The notes: generated by a model from the letters alone, not told the origin. A DNA stretch of 64,000 nt from Desmodesmus armatus (GCA_007449985.2 VIIQ02000074.1:161947-225946); one strand, 5' to 3'. Counted from the stretch's first letter, positions 37,531 through 49,927 are shown. Numbers and translations: made by a program.

Positions 37531-38797
37531 GGGATTATGCACCGGACTCATATCGCACTTAGGGGTGATTCTGGGGTATGTTTTCAGGGTTATGGGGTAG
37601 TGGTTTGAGGTGGGACCAGGTTGAGTTTGCCGGTGTTGAAGTATCAAGTCGGGACTGGTGGCTATGATGGGTTGTTGAATGAAGGACGGGTACATCGCAT
37701 GGCCTTGATTGGGTTCCATGAGGGTTCTGGAGGATGTGATTGAGGTGGCTGACACGGATGGAATGGGAATGGACCGGTGGGGTGGAACAAGGGTGGATGC
37801 ATCGCCCGTTTGTGGACATGTTATGATGGCAATGGTCGGAGGGTGATGGAAAGGGGTGAATTGTTGATATATGGACATAAGGACATGACCTAACTTGCGT
37901 GGGCTTGTGGACTTCATGGCTTGACTTGATTGGTGATATTGATCTTAGGAGACACTTCAAGTCTAAAGGTGGAGATGTTTAAGTGTGTGATGTTGTGCTT
38001 GGTTGTATACATGATTGGATGCATGGAGTAGTAGCCTCTTTGCCGTTGCAGTAGTGCTTGCATTTGGATGTGCAGTTGACCTATAGGCATGCACACCTGC
38101 TTGGACACATGTGTATGTGTGTGTGTGTGTTTGATGTTGTCATGTAGGCATGCCATAGGGGCATGCACTAAGGCGTCTTGTTCAGCCTTGGGTGTGCATT
38201 GGAATGCAACTTGTGTGATGTGCGTATGTTTGTGTGTGAAATCTGTTTCTATGTAGGACCATTGACTAGTAAGCAAGTGTTGTACTTGTGCATACATGTG
38301 TGTGTGTTGTGTGTATGGATGTGGATCCCATTGACATGTGGGTGTGGATCCTCATTGACATTTCAATGGTATATGTGGTGACATCTGATAGTTGTTTGTG
38401 CAAGAGTACCGTGATGATTGCACAACCCTCCATTAGGCGGTTGTTATCGTACAGTGTTAATGGCTTGATTGCTTGATGGTGTGTGTAGAGTGTTGGAGTA
38501 TGTTTAGGCCAGCCCATGAGCATTGTCACCTTGTGACAAATTATGGACTGTGGTAGCCCACAGTAGATCCACGGATTGCTGTGGTGTAGATTGGAATCTG
38601 GGCGCACGGTCAGGCCCTGGATGCCCTTCGGGCTGCTTCTCACGGAGCTGTCTGCACGGCCCTGCGATGGTGTCCCCTGCACAAGGGGTGCCGTGGGGTG
38701 GGTGTCACAACAGGTTGCCCCATCCTCCCACTGGACCTTTTTATGGAGTGAACCACCGGTTGCTTGGTCCCGCCCAATGTAACTGATCACTTCCAAC
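37531..38797 (+). other. LINE-A 3' UTR
   Basis: About 1.26 kb of T/G-rich sequence with TGTGTG runs and no coding signal, ending in CAATGTAACTGATCACTTCCAAC before the tail. The same sequence recurs in several truncated copies, including 63590-64000, which confirms that it belongs to the element. Confidence 0.85.
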
Positions 38798-39998
38798 AAA
38801 AAAAAAAAAAAAAAGACAGCAGCAGTGCAGCAGCTCCTGCATGTTGGTGGCAGCATATACCCTACTATCCCCAACCCTGACGGCGGCATGAAGCATCTGC
38901 CATCCAAACACCCGCATGCACTAAGGCGTCTTGTTCAGCCTTGGGTGTGCATTGGAATGCAACTTGTGTGATGTGCGTATGTTTGTGTGTGAAATCTGTT
39001 TCTATGTAGGACCATTGACTAGTAAGCAAGTGTTGTACTTGTGCATACATGTGTGTGTGTTGTGTGTATGGATGTGGATCCCATTGACATGTGGGTGTGG
39101 ATCCTCATTGACATTTCAATGGTATATGTGGTGACATCTGATAGTTGTTTGTGCAAGAGTACCGTGATGATTGCACAACCCTCCATTAGGCGGTTGTTAT
39201 CGTACAGTGTTAATGGCTTGATTGCTTGATGGTGTGTGTAGAGTGTTGGAGTATGTTTAGGCCAGCCCATGAGCATTGTCACCTTGTGACAAATTATGGA
39301 CTGTGGTAGCCCACAGTAGATCCACGGATTGCTGTGGTGTAGATTGGAATCTGGGCGCACGGTCAGGCCCTGGATGCCCTTCGGGGCTGCTTCTCACGGA
39401 GCTGTCTGCACGGCCCTGCGATGGTGTCCCCTGCACAAGGGGTGCCGTGGGGTGGGTGTCACAACAGGTTGCCCCATCCTCCCACTGGACCTTTTTATGG
39501 AGTGAACCACCGGTTGCTTGGTCCCGCCCAATGTAACTGATCACTTCCAACAAAAAAAAAAAAAAAAAGACAGCAGCAGTGCAGCAGCTCCTGCATGTTG
39601 GTGGCAGCATATACCCTACTATCCCCAACCCTGACGGCGGCATGAAGCATCTGCCATCCAAACACCCGCATGCACTAAGGCGTCTTGTTCAGCCTTGGGT
39701 GTGCATTGGAATGCAACTTGTGTGATGTGCGTATGTTTGTGTGTGAAATCTGTTTCTATGTAGGACCATTGACTAGTAAGCAAGTGTTGTACTTGTGCAT
39801 ACATGTGTGTGTGTTGTGTGTATGGATGTGGATCCCATTGACATGTGGGTGTGGATCCTCATTGACATTTCAATGGTATATGTGGTGACATCTGATAGTT
39901 GTTTGTGCAAGAGTACCGTGATGATTGCACAACCCTCCATTAGGCGGTTGTTATCGTACAGTGTTAATGGCTTGATTGCTTGATGGTGTGTGTAGAGT
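38161..39998 (+). repeat. Tandem 753-bp triplication of a LINE-A/LINE-B chimera
   Basis: Units 38161-38913, 38914-39667 and the start of a third at 39668. Each holds the last 650 bp of LINE-A1, its poly(A) tail, the target-site duplication and about 100 bp of minus-strand LINE-B1. Units 1 and 2 differ by a single G near 38630. Both junctions carry GCATGC. The third unit is split by LINE-B2 at 40002, resumes at 46232 and ends at its tail (46571), after which LINE-B1 continues. Confidence 0.93.
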
Positions 39999-40001
39999 GT
40001 T

Positions 40002-40874
40002 TTTTTTTTTTTTTTTTTTTGGGAGTGAGCAAGTTACAGGAGCGAAGTCAAGCAACAGAAGCCACCCCTCAAAGCTCAGGCAAGAGGATGGCGCAACCTG
40101 GCAGGCACCACCCTGTGAGGGCGCAAGCCGACACCCCCACCACATGGTCTCACGGGCGGCACGTCGCAGTGCAGCCTGCCAAAAAGCAGACACCAGGACC
40201 CGACCATGCACCTGCAGAATGACTAGAGAAAAGCAACGGCAAAGGGACAAAGCATGCGAGCAACACCAACGCAAGCGAGTCAACAGAGAGCCGAGAGAAA
40301 GCACCACCGATGCGTCACCACACTCACACACCTCACCGGTGTGCAGAGCCAGCCCCCACAGAGGGCTGAAGAAACACCCTGAAACCAACAAGCGGCGGCC
40401 ACACAGCACATGGCTGGCCGCTGTACTCGACAAAAGCCAGCGCGCAGAGGGCCCAAATACCCCCGGCGTGGTGCACCACCACACCTGCACACCTCTCCAA
40501 TATGCAGGGCTAAATCCGCCCCACACCTAAGCCAACAAAAACAATAACATTGTTGCCCCAGTGCCAACCAAGCAAGGCACCAGAGCGGCCAGCCGCCCCC
40601 AGAGAACAACCCAAACGCTTAAACCATGTGTGATGAGCACACACTCCAGAGGCACAACAACAACTATGATACAGAGTAAAGCACACACGTAGCCAAGACC
40701 CGAGAAGCACACCAAACCCCACACAGAAAAGGCCCTCCCGCTTTCCAAACCCCGCTCCCGAACACCCCAGCCCCCGCATGACCACCCTCCCTCTAGAACG
40801 CAAGGCGGGGGCCCATGCCTGCCGCCACTGTGTACAACACCCCCTGCTGTTGCCACTTAGCATCAAACCGCTCT
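40002..40874 (-). mobile_element. LINE-B2, 3' part
   Basis: Poly(T) 40002-40020, then the minus-strand LINE-B 3' UTR and ORF2 end. Target-site duplication TGTGTAGAGTGTT at 39989-40001 and 46232-46244. The copy is split by LINE-A3 and its ORF2 fragment continues at 45940-46231. Confidence 0.92.
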
Positions 40875-41377
40875 TTTTTTTTTTTTTTTTATTTGGGAAG
40901 TGATCAGTTACATTGGGCGGGATCAAGCAACCGGTGGTTCACTCCATAAAAAGGTCCAGTGGGAGGATGGGGCAACCTGTTGTGACACCCACCCCACGGC
41001 ACCCCTTGTGCAGGGGACACCATCGCAGGGCCGTGCAGACAGCTCCGTGAGAAGCAGCCCCGAAGGGCATCCAGGGCCTGACCGTGCGCCCAGATTCCAA
41101 TCTACACCACAGCAATCCGTGGATCTACTGTGGGCTACCACAGTCCATAATTTGTCACAAGGTGACAATGCTCATGGGCTGGCCTAAACATACTCCAACA
41201 CTCTACACACACCATCAAGCAATCAAGCCATTAACACTGTACGATAACAACCGCCTAATGGAGGGTTGTGCAATCATCACGGTACTCTTGCACAAACAAC
41301 TATCAGATGTCACCACATATACCATTGAAATGTCAATGAGGATCCACACCCACATGTCAATGGGATCCACATCCATA
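40875..41377 (-). mobile_element. LINE-A3, 3' part
   Basis: Poly(T) from 40875, then the minus-strand LINE-A 3' UTR. Target-site duplication CATCAAACCGCTCT at 40861-40874 and 45926-45939. Split by LINE-A'4; its 5'-truncated remainder is 45749-45925. Confidence 0.92.
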
Positions 41378-41801
41378 AATTTTTTTTTTTTTTTGGAAGT
41401 GATCAGTTACATTGGGCGGGACCAAGCAACCTGTGGTTCACTCCATAAAAGATCCAGCGGGAGGATGGGGCAACCTGTTGTGACACCCACCCCACGGCAC
41501 CCCTTGTGCAGGGGACACCATCGCAGGGCCGTGCAGACAGCTCCGTGAGAAGCAGCCCCGAAGGGCATCCAGGGCCTGACCGTGCGCCCAGTGTCCTCTA
41601 TACACCACAGCCGTCCGTAGACCAACTGCGGCAGGTCACAGACCATGTTTGCCCCAATATGGCAAGGCCCATGGACCGGTCTAATGACTCACCATCCATA
41701 TGTCAAAAGCAGTGCTAAGACACTCACATGCTGCAACCCTACAGAGCCAAGATACAACACACACCAGCACAAATCATGAAAGCCATTAGAGACACACAGG
41801 C
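41378..41801 (-). mobile_element. LINE-A'4, 3' part
   Basis: Poly(T) at 41380-41394, then minus-strand A' 3' UTR. Target-site duplication TCCACATCCATA at 41366-41377 and 45737-45748. Split by LINE-B3, continuing at 44998-45736 as non-coding, CACA-rich sequence that matches the complement of 54900-55580. Confidence 0.9.
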
Positions 41802-44800
41802 CATTAGAGCCAGTAGTGGGGAATCACAGCGTGGCCAGCGCCGTCACAGGTGTGCTGTTCAGCTCAGCCCGAGACCTGCCCAGCAGTGTGCAGCCTCGCT
41901 CGGCAGACTCAACTCTTGGGCAGGTGGCAGAGCGAGGCTTGTCCTTTCAGCCAGCGGTGGATGGCCTCGTGCTGCCGACGGCATGGCAGCAGGCTCTCCA
42001 GCCGCCTGCAGATCAGCAGCAGCAGCAGCAGCGGCAGCCGTCGCTGCAGCAGCAGTCACAGTGGGAAGTGGACTCAGGGGACAGGTGGGTGTGGCAGGGG
42101 ATGGAGGACCGGGAGCAGTGGTATCAGGTGCAGCCAGATGGCAGCCTCCGCTGCCTCAACACAGATCCTGACGTGCCGCAGGGTGTGGTGTTCGCTCCTT
42201 GCTGCGTGGTGTTCGCTCCACTGGGCGGCCCACGCAGGCAGCACAGGCAGCAGCAGCAGTCAGAGGCCACACAGCGGGAGCCCCTTGAGGCCTACTACTT
42301 GGTGGGGCGTTGGCCTGAGATCCAGGTCGACCCCAATGTGTGGGGCTTTGGGCCGGACACGGGGGTTGTGCAGTATTCAGTTAGGGACATCACACGCAGG
42401 CTGGTGCAGCTCAAGTGCAGGTCACAGCCTGGGTGGGTCCTGGACAGGGGGGTGCGACCTCGGCTGTGGCGGGACAGCGACAACAACCTGGCGCCCAGCA
42501 CAGGTTTGCAGCAGCTGGAAGCGAAGCACAAGCGCTGTGTGGCCGCCGCTTGTTGGTTTCAGTGTGTTTCTTCAGCCCCTCTGTGGGGGCTGGCTCTGCA
42601 CACCGGTGAGGTGTGTGAGTGTGGTGACGCATCGGTGGTGCTTTCTCTCGGCTCTGTGTTGACTCGCTTGCGTTGGTGTTGCTCGCATGCTTTGTCCCTT
42701 TGCCGTTGCTTTTCTCTAGTCATTCTGCAGGTGCATGGTCGGGTCCTGGTGTCTGCTTTTTGGCAGGCTGCACTGCGACGGGCCGCCCGTGAGACCATGT
42801 GGTGGGGGTGTCGGCTTGCGCCCTCACAGGGTGGTGCCTGCCAGGTTGCGCCATCCTCTTGCCTGAGCTTTGAGGGGTGGCTTCTGTTGCTTGACTTCGC
42901 TCCTGTAACTTGCTCACTCCCTAAAAAAAAAAAAAAAAACAAAGAAGCACAAGCGCAGCTTTGCAGAGATGCTGCAGACTGGCTTCAGCCCAGGTAACAG
43001 CAGCAGCAGCAGCGGCCGCCACCGCATCACTACTGCTGACCAGATGGCAGCATATGATACTACGTGGATGCACGACAGCCCAGCTCGGCAGCATGTCCTG
43101 CAGCGGGTTGCAGACAGGGCCGCTACAGCAGCTGGGTCCCAGCCAACAGCTTGGCGGCAGCAGCAGGACCTACAGCATGTCACCACCCCAGCCGTGGCTG
43201 ACACGGAGGACCCCTTGGCCAGGGGCCTGCAGCCTGCTACAGAGGCCGACTCGGCATGGGGAACAGCGTACCGTAGGGCTGCTGACAAGCGCCTGCCCCG
43301 GCCGCTGCGGGTGTTTGGATGGCAGATGCTTCATGCCGCCGTCAGGGTTGGGGATAGTAGGGTATATGCTGCCACCAACATGCAGGAGCTGCTGCACTGC
43401 TGCTGTCCGCAGCAGCAGTGCCGGCTGGGGCCACAGCAGCAGCAGCAGCAGCAGCCGGGCCAGGCGGGAGCACTGCAGTCTCAGCAGCAACAGCAACAGG
43501 GGCAGGGCGGGAATGGGGGATCACAGCTGCTGCTGCAACAACAGCAGCAGCAGCAGCAGCAGCAAGGGCAGGGTGGGGTTGGGCAACCGCAACAGCAGCC
43601 GCAGCCGCAGCCGGGCCAGGCTGCGAACGAAGGAGCACAGCACCACCAGCAGCAGTCGCAGTCACAGCAGCAGGTTGGGACACAGCAGCAGCAGCTGCCG
43701 ACTCCAGACAGCTATCAGCTCGAGTCTCTGTCTCACCTCTTTGTGCAGTGCCCTGTCGCCGTGGCTGTGTGGGCTTGGTTTGCAGGTGTGTGGCAGAGGG
43801 TGCAGCCGGGAGCAGCAGTGGACTTCAGTAACGTTCGCATCCTGTTGCTGGATGACCACACAGTGTGGAAGCCTCCACCAGCGCTGCAGCAGCTTTGGAC
43901 ATACCTGCGGCTGCTACTGCTGGAGTCCTTCTGGGTGGTTCGGTGTGCCAGCGAGGGCCGGCCGTACAGCAGTGTTGCAGTCATCCACAGGTTCAGGGCA
44001 GCACTGCAGCAGCAGCTCTCACAGGACTGGCTTAGGTCTCAGGGGGACATCCGCCTCAACTCTGGGGTGCCTCTGTCCTGGCTACGGGGCCGCAACCCCG
44101 TTCTGTCGCCAGAGCGGTTTGATGCTAAGTGGCAACAGCAGGGGGTGTTGTACACAGTGGCGGCAGGCATGGGCCCCCGCCTTGCGTTCTAGAGGGAGGG
44201 TGGTCATGCGGGGGCTGGGGTGTTCGGTAGCGGGGTTTGGAAAGCGGGAGGGCCTTTTCTGTGTGGGGTTTGGTGTGCTTCTCGGGTCTTGGCTACGTGT
44301 GTGCTTTACTCTGTATCATAGTTGTTGTTGTGCCTCTGGAGTGTGTGCTCATCACACATGGTTTAAGCGTTTGGGTTGTTCTCTGGGGGCGGCTGGCCGC
44401 TCTGGTGCCTTGCTTGGTTGGCACTGGGGCAACAATGTTATTGTTTTTGTTGGCTTAGGTGTGGGGCGGATTTAGCCCTGCATATTGGAGAGGTGTGCAG
44501 GTGTGGTGGTGCACCACGCCGGGGTATTTGGGCCCTCTGCGCGCTGGCTTTTGTCGAGTACAGCGGCCAGCCATGTGCTGTGTGGCCGCCGCTTGTTGGT
44601 TTCATGGTGTTTCTTCAGCCCCTCTGTGGGGGGCTGGCTCTGCACACCGGTGAGGTGTGTGAGTGTGGTGACGCATCGGTGGTGCTTTCTCTCGGCTCTG
44701 TGTTGACTCGCTTGCGTTGGTGTTGCTCGCATGCTTTGTCCCTTTGCCGTTGCTTTTCTCTAGTCATTCTGCAGGTGCATGGTCGGGTCCTGGTGTCTGC

Positions 44801-44986
44801 TTTTTGGCAGGCTGCACTGCGACGTGCCGCCCGTGAGACCATGTGGTGGGGGTGTCGGCTTGCGCCCTCACAGGGTGGTGCCTGCCAGGTTGCGCCATCC
44901 TCTTGCCTGAGCTTTGAGGGGTGGCTTCTGTTGCTTGACTTCGCTCCTGTAACTTGCTCACTCCCAAAAAAAAAAAAAAAAAAAAA
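41802..44986 (+). mobile_element. LINE-B3 with readable ORF2 C-terminal half
   Basis: 3.2 kb with target-site duplication GACACACAGGC at 41791-41801 and 44987-44997. It is 5'-truncated after the reverse transcriptase domain. The coding part reads from GNHSVASAVTG (near 41815) to stop 44190-44192, interrupted only by LINE-B4. The zinc motif is CPQQQC near 43404-43422 and HLFVQC near 43734-43752, with about 100 residues of Gln-rich spacer between them. The 3' UTR is 44193-44966, with TGTAA at 44949-44953 followed by A-tail. By eye this is the best reference for the 3' half of LINE-B. Confidence 0.93.
42536..42943 (+). mobile_element. LINE-B4, innermost insertion
   Basis: 408 bp of LINE-B 3' UTR and tail inserted in the same orientation into the ORF of LINE-B3. 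Target-site duplication GAAGCACAAGCGC at 42523-42535 and 42944-42956. Removing the insert and one duplication restores the reading frame of the host element across EAKHKR. Confidence 0.95.
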
Positions 44987-44997
44987 GACACACAGGC

Positions 44998-45736
44998 AAA
45001 AGACAGCTACTCATTGGCACACAAAAAGCCAGAAGTCAGCAGGCAAGTCAAACAGACACACACGCACAAGTCTGTATGCACGCGCATGCACACAGCTAAT
45101 CGGGCACAAACAGTCCACCGCGCCACACCAAATCTCTACAGCATGCTAGCTGGCGAGCGTGCACTCGAGCCAACACACAACAGTCCATGCAACACCAGCC
45201 CTACAACAAGCAACACGCATGTGTGACCTTGCATGCACTGGAGTTGGTACACGTGCATGCCACACAAGATTAACTCTCACACAAGCTGCAGACCACCAAC
45301 ACGTACACATGCATACATTGCAAGGCGCCGTATTTGAAGGGTATCCACCCTCGCGTATGGGGCACCTGACAACATGGACTATGCACTAGGGTCAAACCAC
45401 GTACATACTATGCCACCTAGTGTCGCACTGTGCACCAGCAGCAAACCACCTTGCACACATGGTTGATCTCCACACTGTGAACAACAGCAACTCTCACGCA
45501 AGAGCACACCACCGACACATACGCGACACCAACACAAACCACGTACCCAATATGCCCCCAAGTCTCACACTGTGCACACTCAGCACCCAGCTACTATTTG
45601 ACCTTGCAAACACATCATGAAGTACACGTGCGCTCGCAAGACACACCACCAAGACAGTCCTAGCACCCACAGCCTACCACATTTGCACTCACAGGGGCAG
45701 GCTCCACACTGCGCGCATTCTGCAAGAAACACACAC
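44998..45736 (-). mobile_element. LINE-A'4, 5' part
   Basis: Second half of the split A' copy, non-coding, rich in ACAC/GTGT. It ends at the target-site duplication 45737-45748, where LINE-A3 resumes. Confidence 0.85.
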
Positions 45737-45748
45737 TCCACATCCATA

Positions 45749-46231
45749 CACACAACACACACACATGTATGCACAAGTACAACACTTGCTTACTAGTCAA
45801 TGGTCCTACATAGAAACAGATTTCACACACAAACATACGCACATCACACAAGTTGCATTCCAATGCACACCCAAGGCTGAACAAGACGCCTTAGTGCATG
45901 CCCCTATGGCATGCCTACATGACAACATCAAACCGCTCTGGCGACAGAACGGGGTTGCGGCCCCGTAGCCAGGACAGAGGCACCCCAGAGTTGAGGCGGA
46001 TGTCCCCCTGAGACCTAAGCCAGTCCTGTGAGAGCTGCTGCTGCAGTGCTGCCCTGAACCTGTGGATGACTGCAACACTGCTGTACGGCCGGCCCTCGCT
46101 GGCACACCGAACCACCCAGAAGGACTCCAGCAGTAGCAGCCGCAGGTATGTCCAAAGCTGCTGCAGCGCTGGTGGAGGCTTCCACACTGTGTGGTCATCC
46201 AGCAACAGGATGCGAACGTTACTGAAGTCCA
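45749..46231 (-). mobile_element. 5' remnants of LINE-A3 (to 45925) and LINE-B2 (from 45940)
   Basis: 45749-45925 completes LINE-A3 and is the complement of 38130-38310. 45940-46231 completes LINE-B2 with an ORF2 fragment (FSNVRILLLDDHTVWKPPP on the minus strand). Both are truncated at their 5' ends exactly at the outer copies of their target-site duplications. Confidence 0.9.
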
Positions 46232-46571
46232 TGTGTAGAGTGTTGGAGTATGTTTAGGCCAGCCCATGAGCATTGTCACCTTGTGACAAATTATGGACTG
46301 TGGTAGCCCACAGTAGATCCACGGATTGCTGTGGTGTAGATTGGAATCTGGGCGCACGGTCAGGCCCTGGATGCCCTTCGGGGCTGCTTCTCACGGAGCT
46401 GTCTGCACGGCCCTGCGATGGTGTCCCCTGCACAAGGGGTGCCGTGGGGTGGGTGTCACAACAGGTTGCCCCATCCTCCCACTGGACCTTTTTATGGAGT
46501 GAACCACCGGTTGCTTGGTCCCGCCCAACCAATGTAACTGATCACTTCCAAAAAAAAAAAAAAAAAAAAAA
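46232..46571 (+). mobile_element. End of the third chimeric unit (LINE-A 3' terminus)
   Basis: Resumes the LINE-A 3' UTR after LINE-B2 and ends in a poly(A) run at about 46549-46571. Unlike units 1 and 2, the tail joins LINE-B1 directly at ACACCCGCAGCGG, so about 90 bp of the LINE-B part are missing. Near the end CCAA is doubled (GCCCAACCAATGTAAC). Confidence 0.88.
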
Positions 46572-47126
46572 ACACCCGCAGCGGCCGGGGCAGGCGCTTG
46601 TCAGCAGCCCTACGGTACGCTGTTCCCCATGCCGAGTCGGCCTCTGTAGCAGGCTGCAGGCCCCTGGCCAAGGGGTCCTCTGTGTCAGCCACGGCTGGGG
46701 TGGTGACATGCTGTAGGTCCTGCTGCTGCCGCCAAGCTGTTGGCTGGGACCCAGCTGCTGTAGCGGCCCTGTCTGCAACCCGCTGCAGGACATGCTGCCG
46801 AGCTGGGCTGTCGTGCATCCACGTAGTATCATATGCTGCCATCTGGTCAGCAGTAGTGATGCGGTGGCGGCCGCTGCTGCTGCTGCTGCTGTTACCTGGG
46901 CTGAAGCCAGTCTGCAGCATCTCTGCAAAGCTGCGCTTGTGCTTCGCTTCCAGCTGCTGCAAACCTGTGCTGGGCGCCAGGTTGCCGTCGCTGTCCCGCC
47001 ACAGCCGAGGTCGCACCCCCCTGTCCAGGACCCACCCAGGCTGTGACCTGCACTTGAGCTGCACCAGCCTGCGTGTGATGTCCCTAACTGAATACTGCAT
47101 TACCCCCGTGTCCGGCCCAAAGCCCC
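46572..47126 (-). mobile_element. LINE-B1, 5' part
   Basis: Completes the outermost insertion. It encodes the ORF2 stretch from FGPDTGVMQYSVRDITRR to RLPRPLRVF on the minus strand. It is truncated at 47126, where the satellite unit resumes with its duplicated target site. Confidence 0.9.
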
Positions 47127-49873
47127 ATTTTTGTCTTTCACTAGAGCCAACCAGATGATTTGGCGGACCACCACCGCTGCGCACCATCCGCCGCCGTCAA
47201 CCCAACGCTACGCGCCGCTCTCTGACTCAATTGGGGTGCATGTTGGTACGCTTGAAGACACTGTTTTTGTCTTCTTTTTTTTTTGTTTTTTTGTTTTTGT
47301 CTTTCACTAGAGCCAACCAGATGATTTTTGCGGACCACCACCGCTGCGCACCATCCGCCGCCGTCAACCCAACGCTACGCGCCGCTCTCTGACTCAATTG
47401 GGGTGCATGTTGGTACGCTTGAAGACACTATTTTTGTCTTTCACTAGAGCCAACCAGATGATTTTTGCGGACCACCACCGCAGCGCACCATCCGCCGCCG
47501 TCAACCCAACGCTACGCGCCGCTCTCTGACTCAATTGGGGTGCATGTTGGTACGCTTGAAGACACTATTTTTGTCTTTCACTAGAGCCAACCAGATGATT
47601 TTTGCGGACCACCACCGCAGCGCACCATCCGCCGCCGTCAACCCAACGCTCTGCGCCGCTCTCTGACTCAATTGGGGTGCATGTTGGTACGCTTGAAGAC
47701 ACTATTTTTGTCTTTCACTAGAGCCAACCAGATGATTTTTGCGGACCACCATCGCTGCGCACCATCCGCCGCCGTCAACCCAACGCTACGCGTCGCTCTC
47801 TGACTCAATTGGGGTGCATGTTGGTACGCTTGAAGACACTATTTTTGTCTTTCACTAGAGCCAACCAGATGATTTTTGCGGACCACCACCGCTGCGCACC
47901 ATCCGCCGCCGTCAACCCAACGCTACGCGCCGCTCTCTGACTCAATTGGGGTGCATGTTGGTACGCTTGAAGACACTATTTTTGTCTTTCACTAGAGCCA
48001 ACCAGATGATGTTTGCGGACCACCACCGCTGCGCACCATCCGCCGCCGTCAACCCAACGCTACGCGCCGCTCTCTGACTCAATTGGGGTGCATGTTGGTA
48101 CGCTTGAAGACACTATTTTTGTCTTTCACTAGAGCCAACCAGATGATGTTTGCGGACCACCACCGCTGCGCACCATCCGCCGCCGTCAACCCAACGCTAC
48201 GCGCCGCTCTCTGACTCAATTGGGGTGCATGTTGGTACGCTTGAAGACACTATTATTGCCTTTCACTAGAGCCAACCAGATGATTTTTGCGGACCACCAC
48301 CGCAGCGCACCATCCGCCGCCGTCAACCCAACGCTACGCGCCGCTCTCTGACTCAATTGGGGTGCATGTTGGTACGCTTGAAGACACTATTTTTGTCTTT
48401 CACTAGAGCCAACCAGATGATTTTTGCGGACCACCATCGCTGCGCACCATCCGCCGCCGTCAACCCAACGCTACGCGTCGCTCTCTGACTCAATTGGGGT
48501 GCATGTTGGTACGCTTGAAGACACTATTTTTGTCTTTCACTAGAGCCAACCAGATGATTTTTGCGGACCACCACCGCTGCGCACCATCCGCCGCCGTCAA
48601 CCCAACGCTACGCGCCGCTCTCTGACTCAATTGGGGTGCATGTTGGTACGCTTGAAGACACTATTTTTGTCTTTCACTAGAGCCAACCAGATGATGTTTG
48701 CGGACCACAACCGCTGCGCACCATCCGCCGCCGTCAACCCAACGCTACGCGCCGCTCTCTGACTCAATTGGGGTGCATGTTGGTATGCTTGAAGACACTA
48801 TTTTTGTCTTTCACTAGAGCCAACCAGATGATTTTTGCGGACCACCACCGCTGCGCACCATCCGCCGCCGTCAACCCAACGCTATGCGCCGCTCTCTGAC
48901 TCAATTGGGGTGCATGTTGGTACGCTTGAAGACACTATTTTTGTCTTTCACTAGAGCCAACCAGATGATTTTTGCGGACCACCACCGCTGCGCACCATCC
49001 GCCGCCGTCAACCCAACGCTACGCGCCGCTCTCTGACTCAATTGGGGTGCATGTTGGTACGCTTGAAGACACTATTTTTGTCTTTCACTAGAGCCAACCA
49101 GATGATGTTTGCGGACCACCATCGCTGCGCACCATCCGCCGCCGTCAACCCAACGCTACGCGCCGCTCTCTGACTCAATTGGGGTGCATGTTGGTACGCT
49201 TGAAGACACTATTTTTGTCTTTCACTAGAGCCAAACAGATGATGTTTGCGGACCACCACCGCTGCGCACCATCCGCCGCCGTCAACCCAACGCTACGCGC
49301 CGCTCTCTGACTCAATTGGGGTGCATGTTGGTACGCTTGAAGACACTATTTTTGTCTTTCACTAGAGCCAACCAGATGATGTTTGTGGACCACCACCGCT
49401 GCGCACCATCCGCCGCCGTCAACCCAACGCTACGCGCCGCTCTCTGACTCAATTGGGGTGCATGTTGGTACGCTTGAAGACACTATTTTTGTCTTTCACT
49501 AGAGCCAACCAGATGATGTTTGCGGACCACCACCGCAGCGCACCATCCGCCGCCGTCAACCCAACGCTACGCGCCGCTCTCTGACTCAATTGGGGTGCAT
49601 GTTGGTACGCTTGAAGACACTATTTTTGTCTTTCACTAGAGCCAACCAGATGATTTTTGCGGACCACCATCGCTGCACACCATCCGCCGCCGTCAACCCA
49701 ACGCTACGCGCCGCTCTCTGACTCAATTGGGGTGCATGTTGGTACGCTTGAAGACACTATTTTTGTCTTTCACTAGAGCCAACCAGATGATTTTTGCGGA
49801 CCACCACCGCTGCGCACCATCCGCCACCGTCAACCCAACGCTACGCGCCGCTCTCTGACTCAATTGGGGTGCA
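47127..49873. repeat. 137-bp satellite array, second block
   Basis: About 20 units continuing the array broken at 30570. The TTTTTGCGG and CCGCAGCG variants are frequent. It ends inside a unit at the LINE-C1 insertion. Confidence 0.97.
47274..47291 (-). mobile_element. Tail-only insertion in a satellite unit
   Basis: 18 bp, C, ten T, G, six T, between TGTTTTTGTCTT at 47262-47273 and 47292-47303. The undisturbed unit is known from dozens of neighbours, so the insert is unambiguous. Confidence 0.8.
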
Positions 49874-49896
49874 GCCAGAGCCTTTGAGGGGTAGCT

Positions 49897-49927
<31 letters not shown>

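Larger units (their letters stand above)
31949..38814 (+). mobile_element. LINE-A1, nearly complete non-LTR retrotransposon
   Basis: A 6.87-kb insertion in LINE-B1 with GACAGCAG at both ends (31941-31948 and 38815-38822). Order: 10 bp of filler, end of ORF1 (to 32476), ORF2 (32476-37530, frameshifted), about 1.26 kb of 3' UTR, TGTAA at 38778-38782 and a poly(A) tail from 38798. The endonuclease, reverse transcriptase and terminal zinc motif, with no RNase H seen, put it in the L1-like group. It is probably truncated in ORF1, because the ORF1 part is only 170 codons and shows no complete zinc-knuckle array. Confidence 0.93.
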
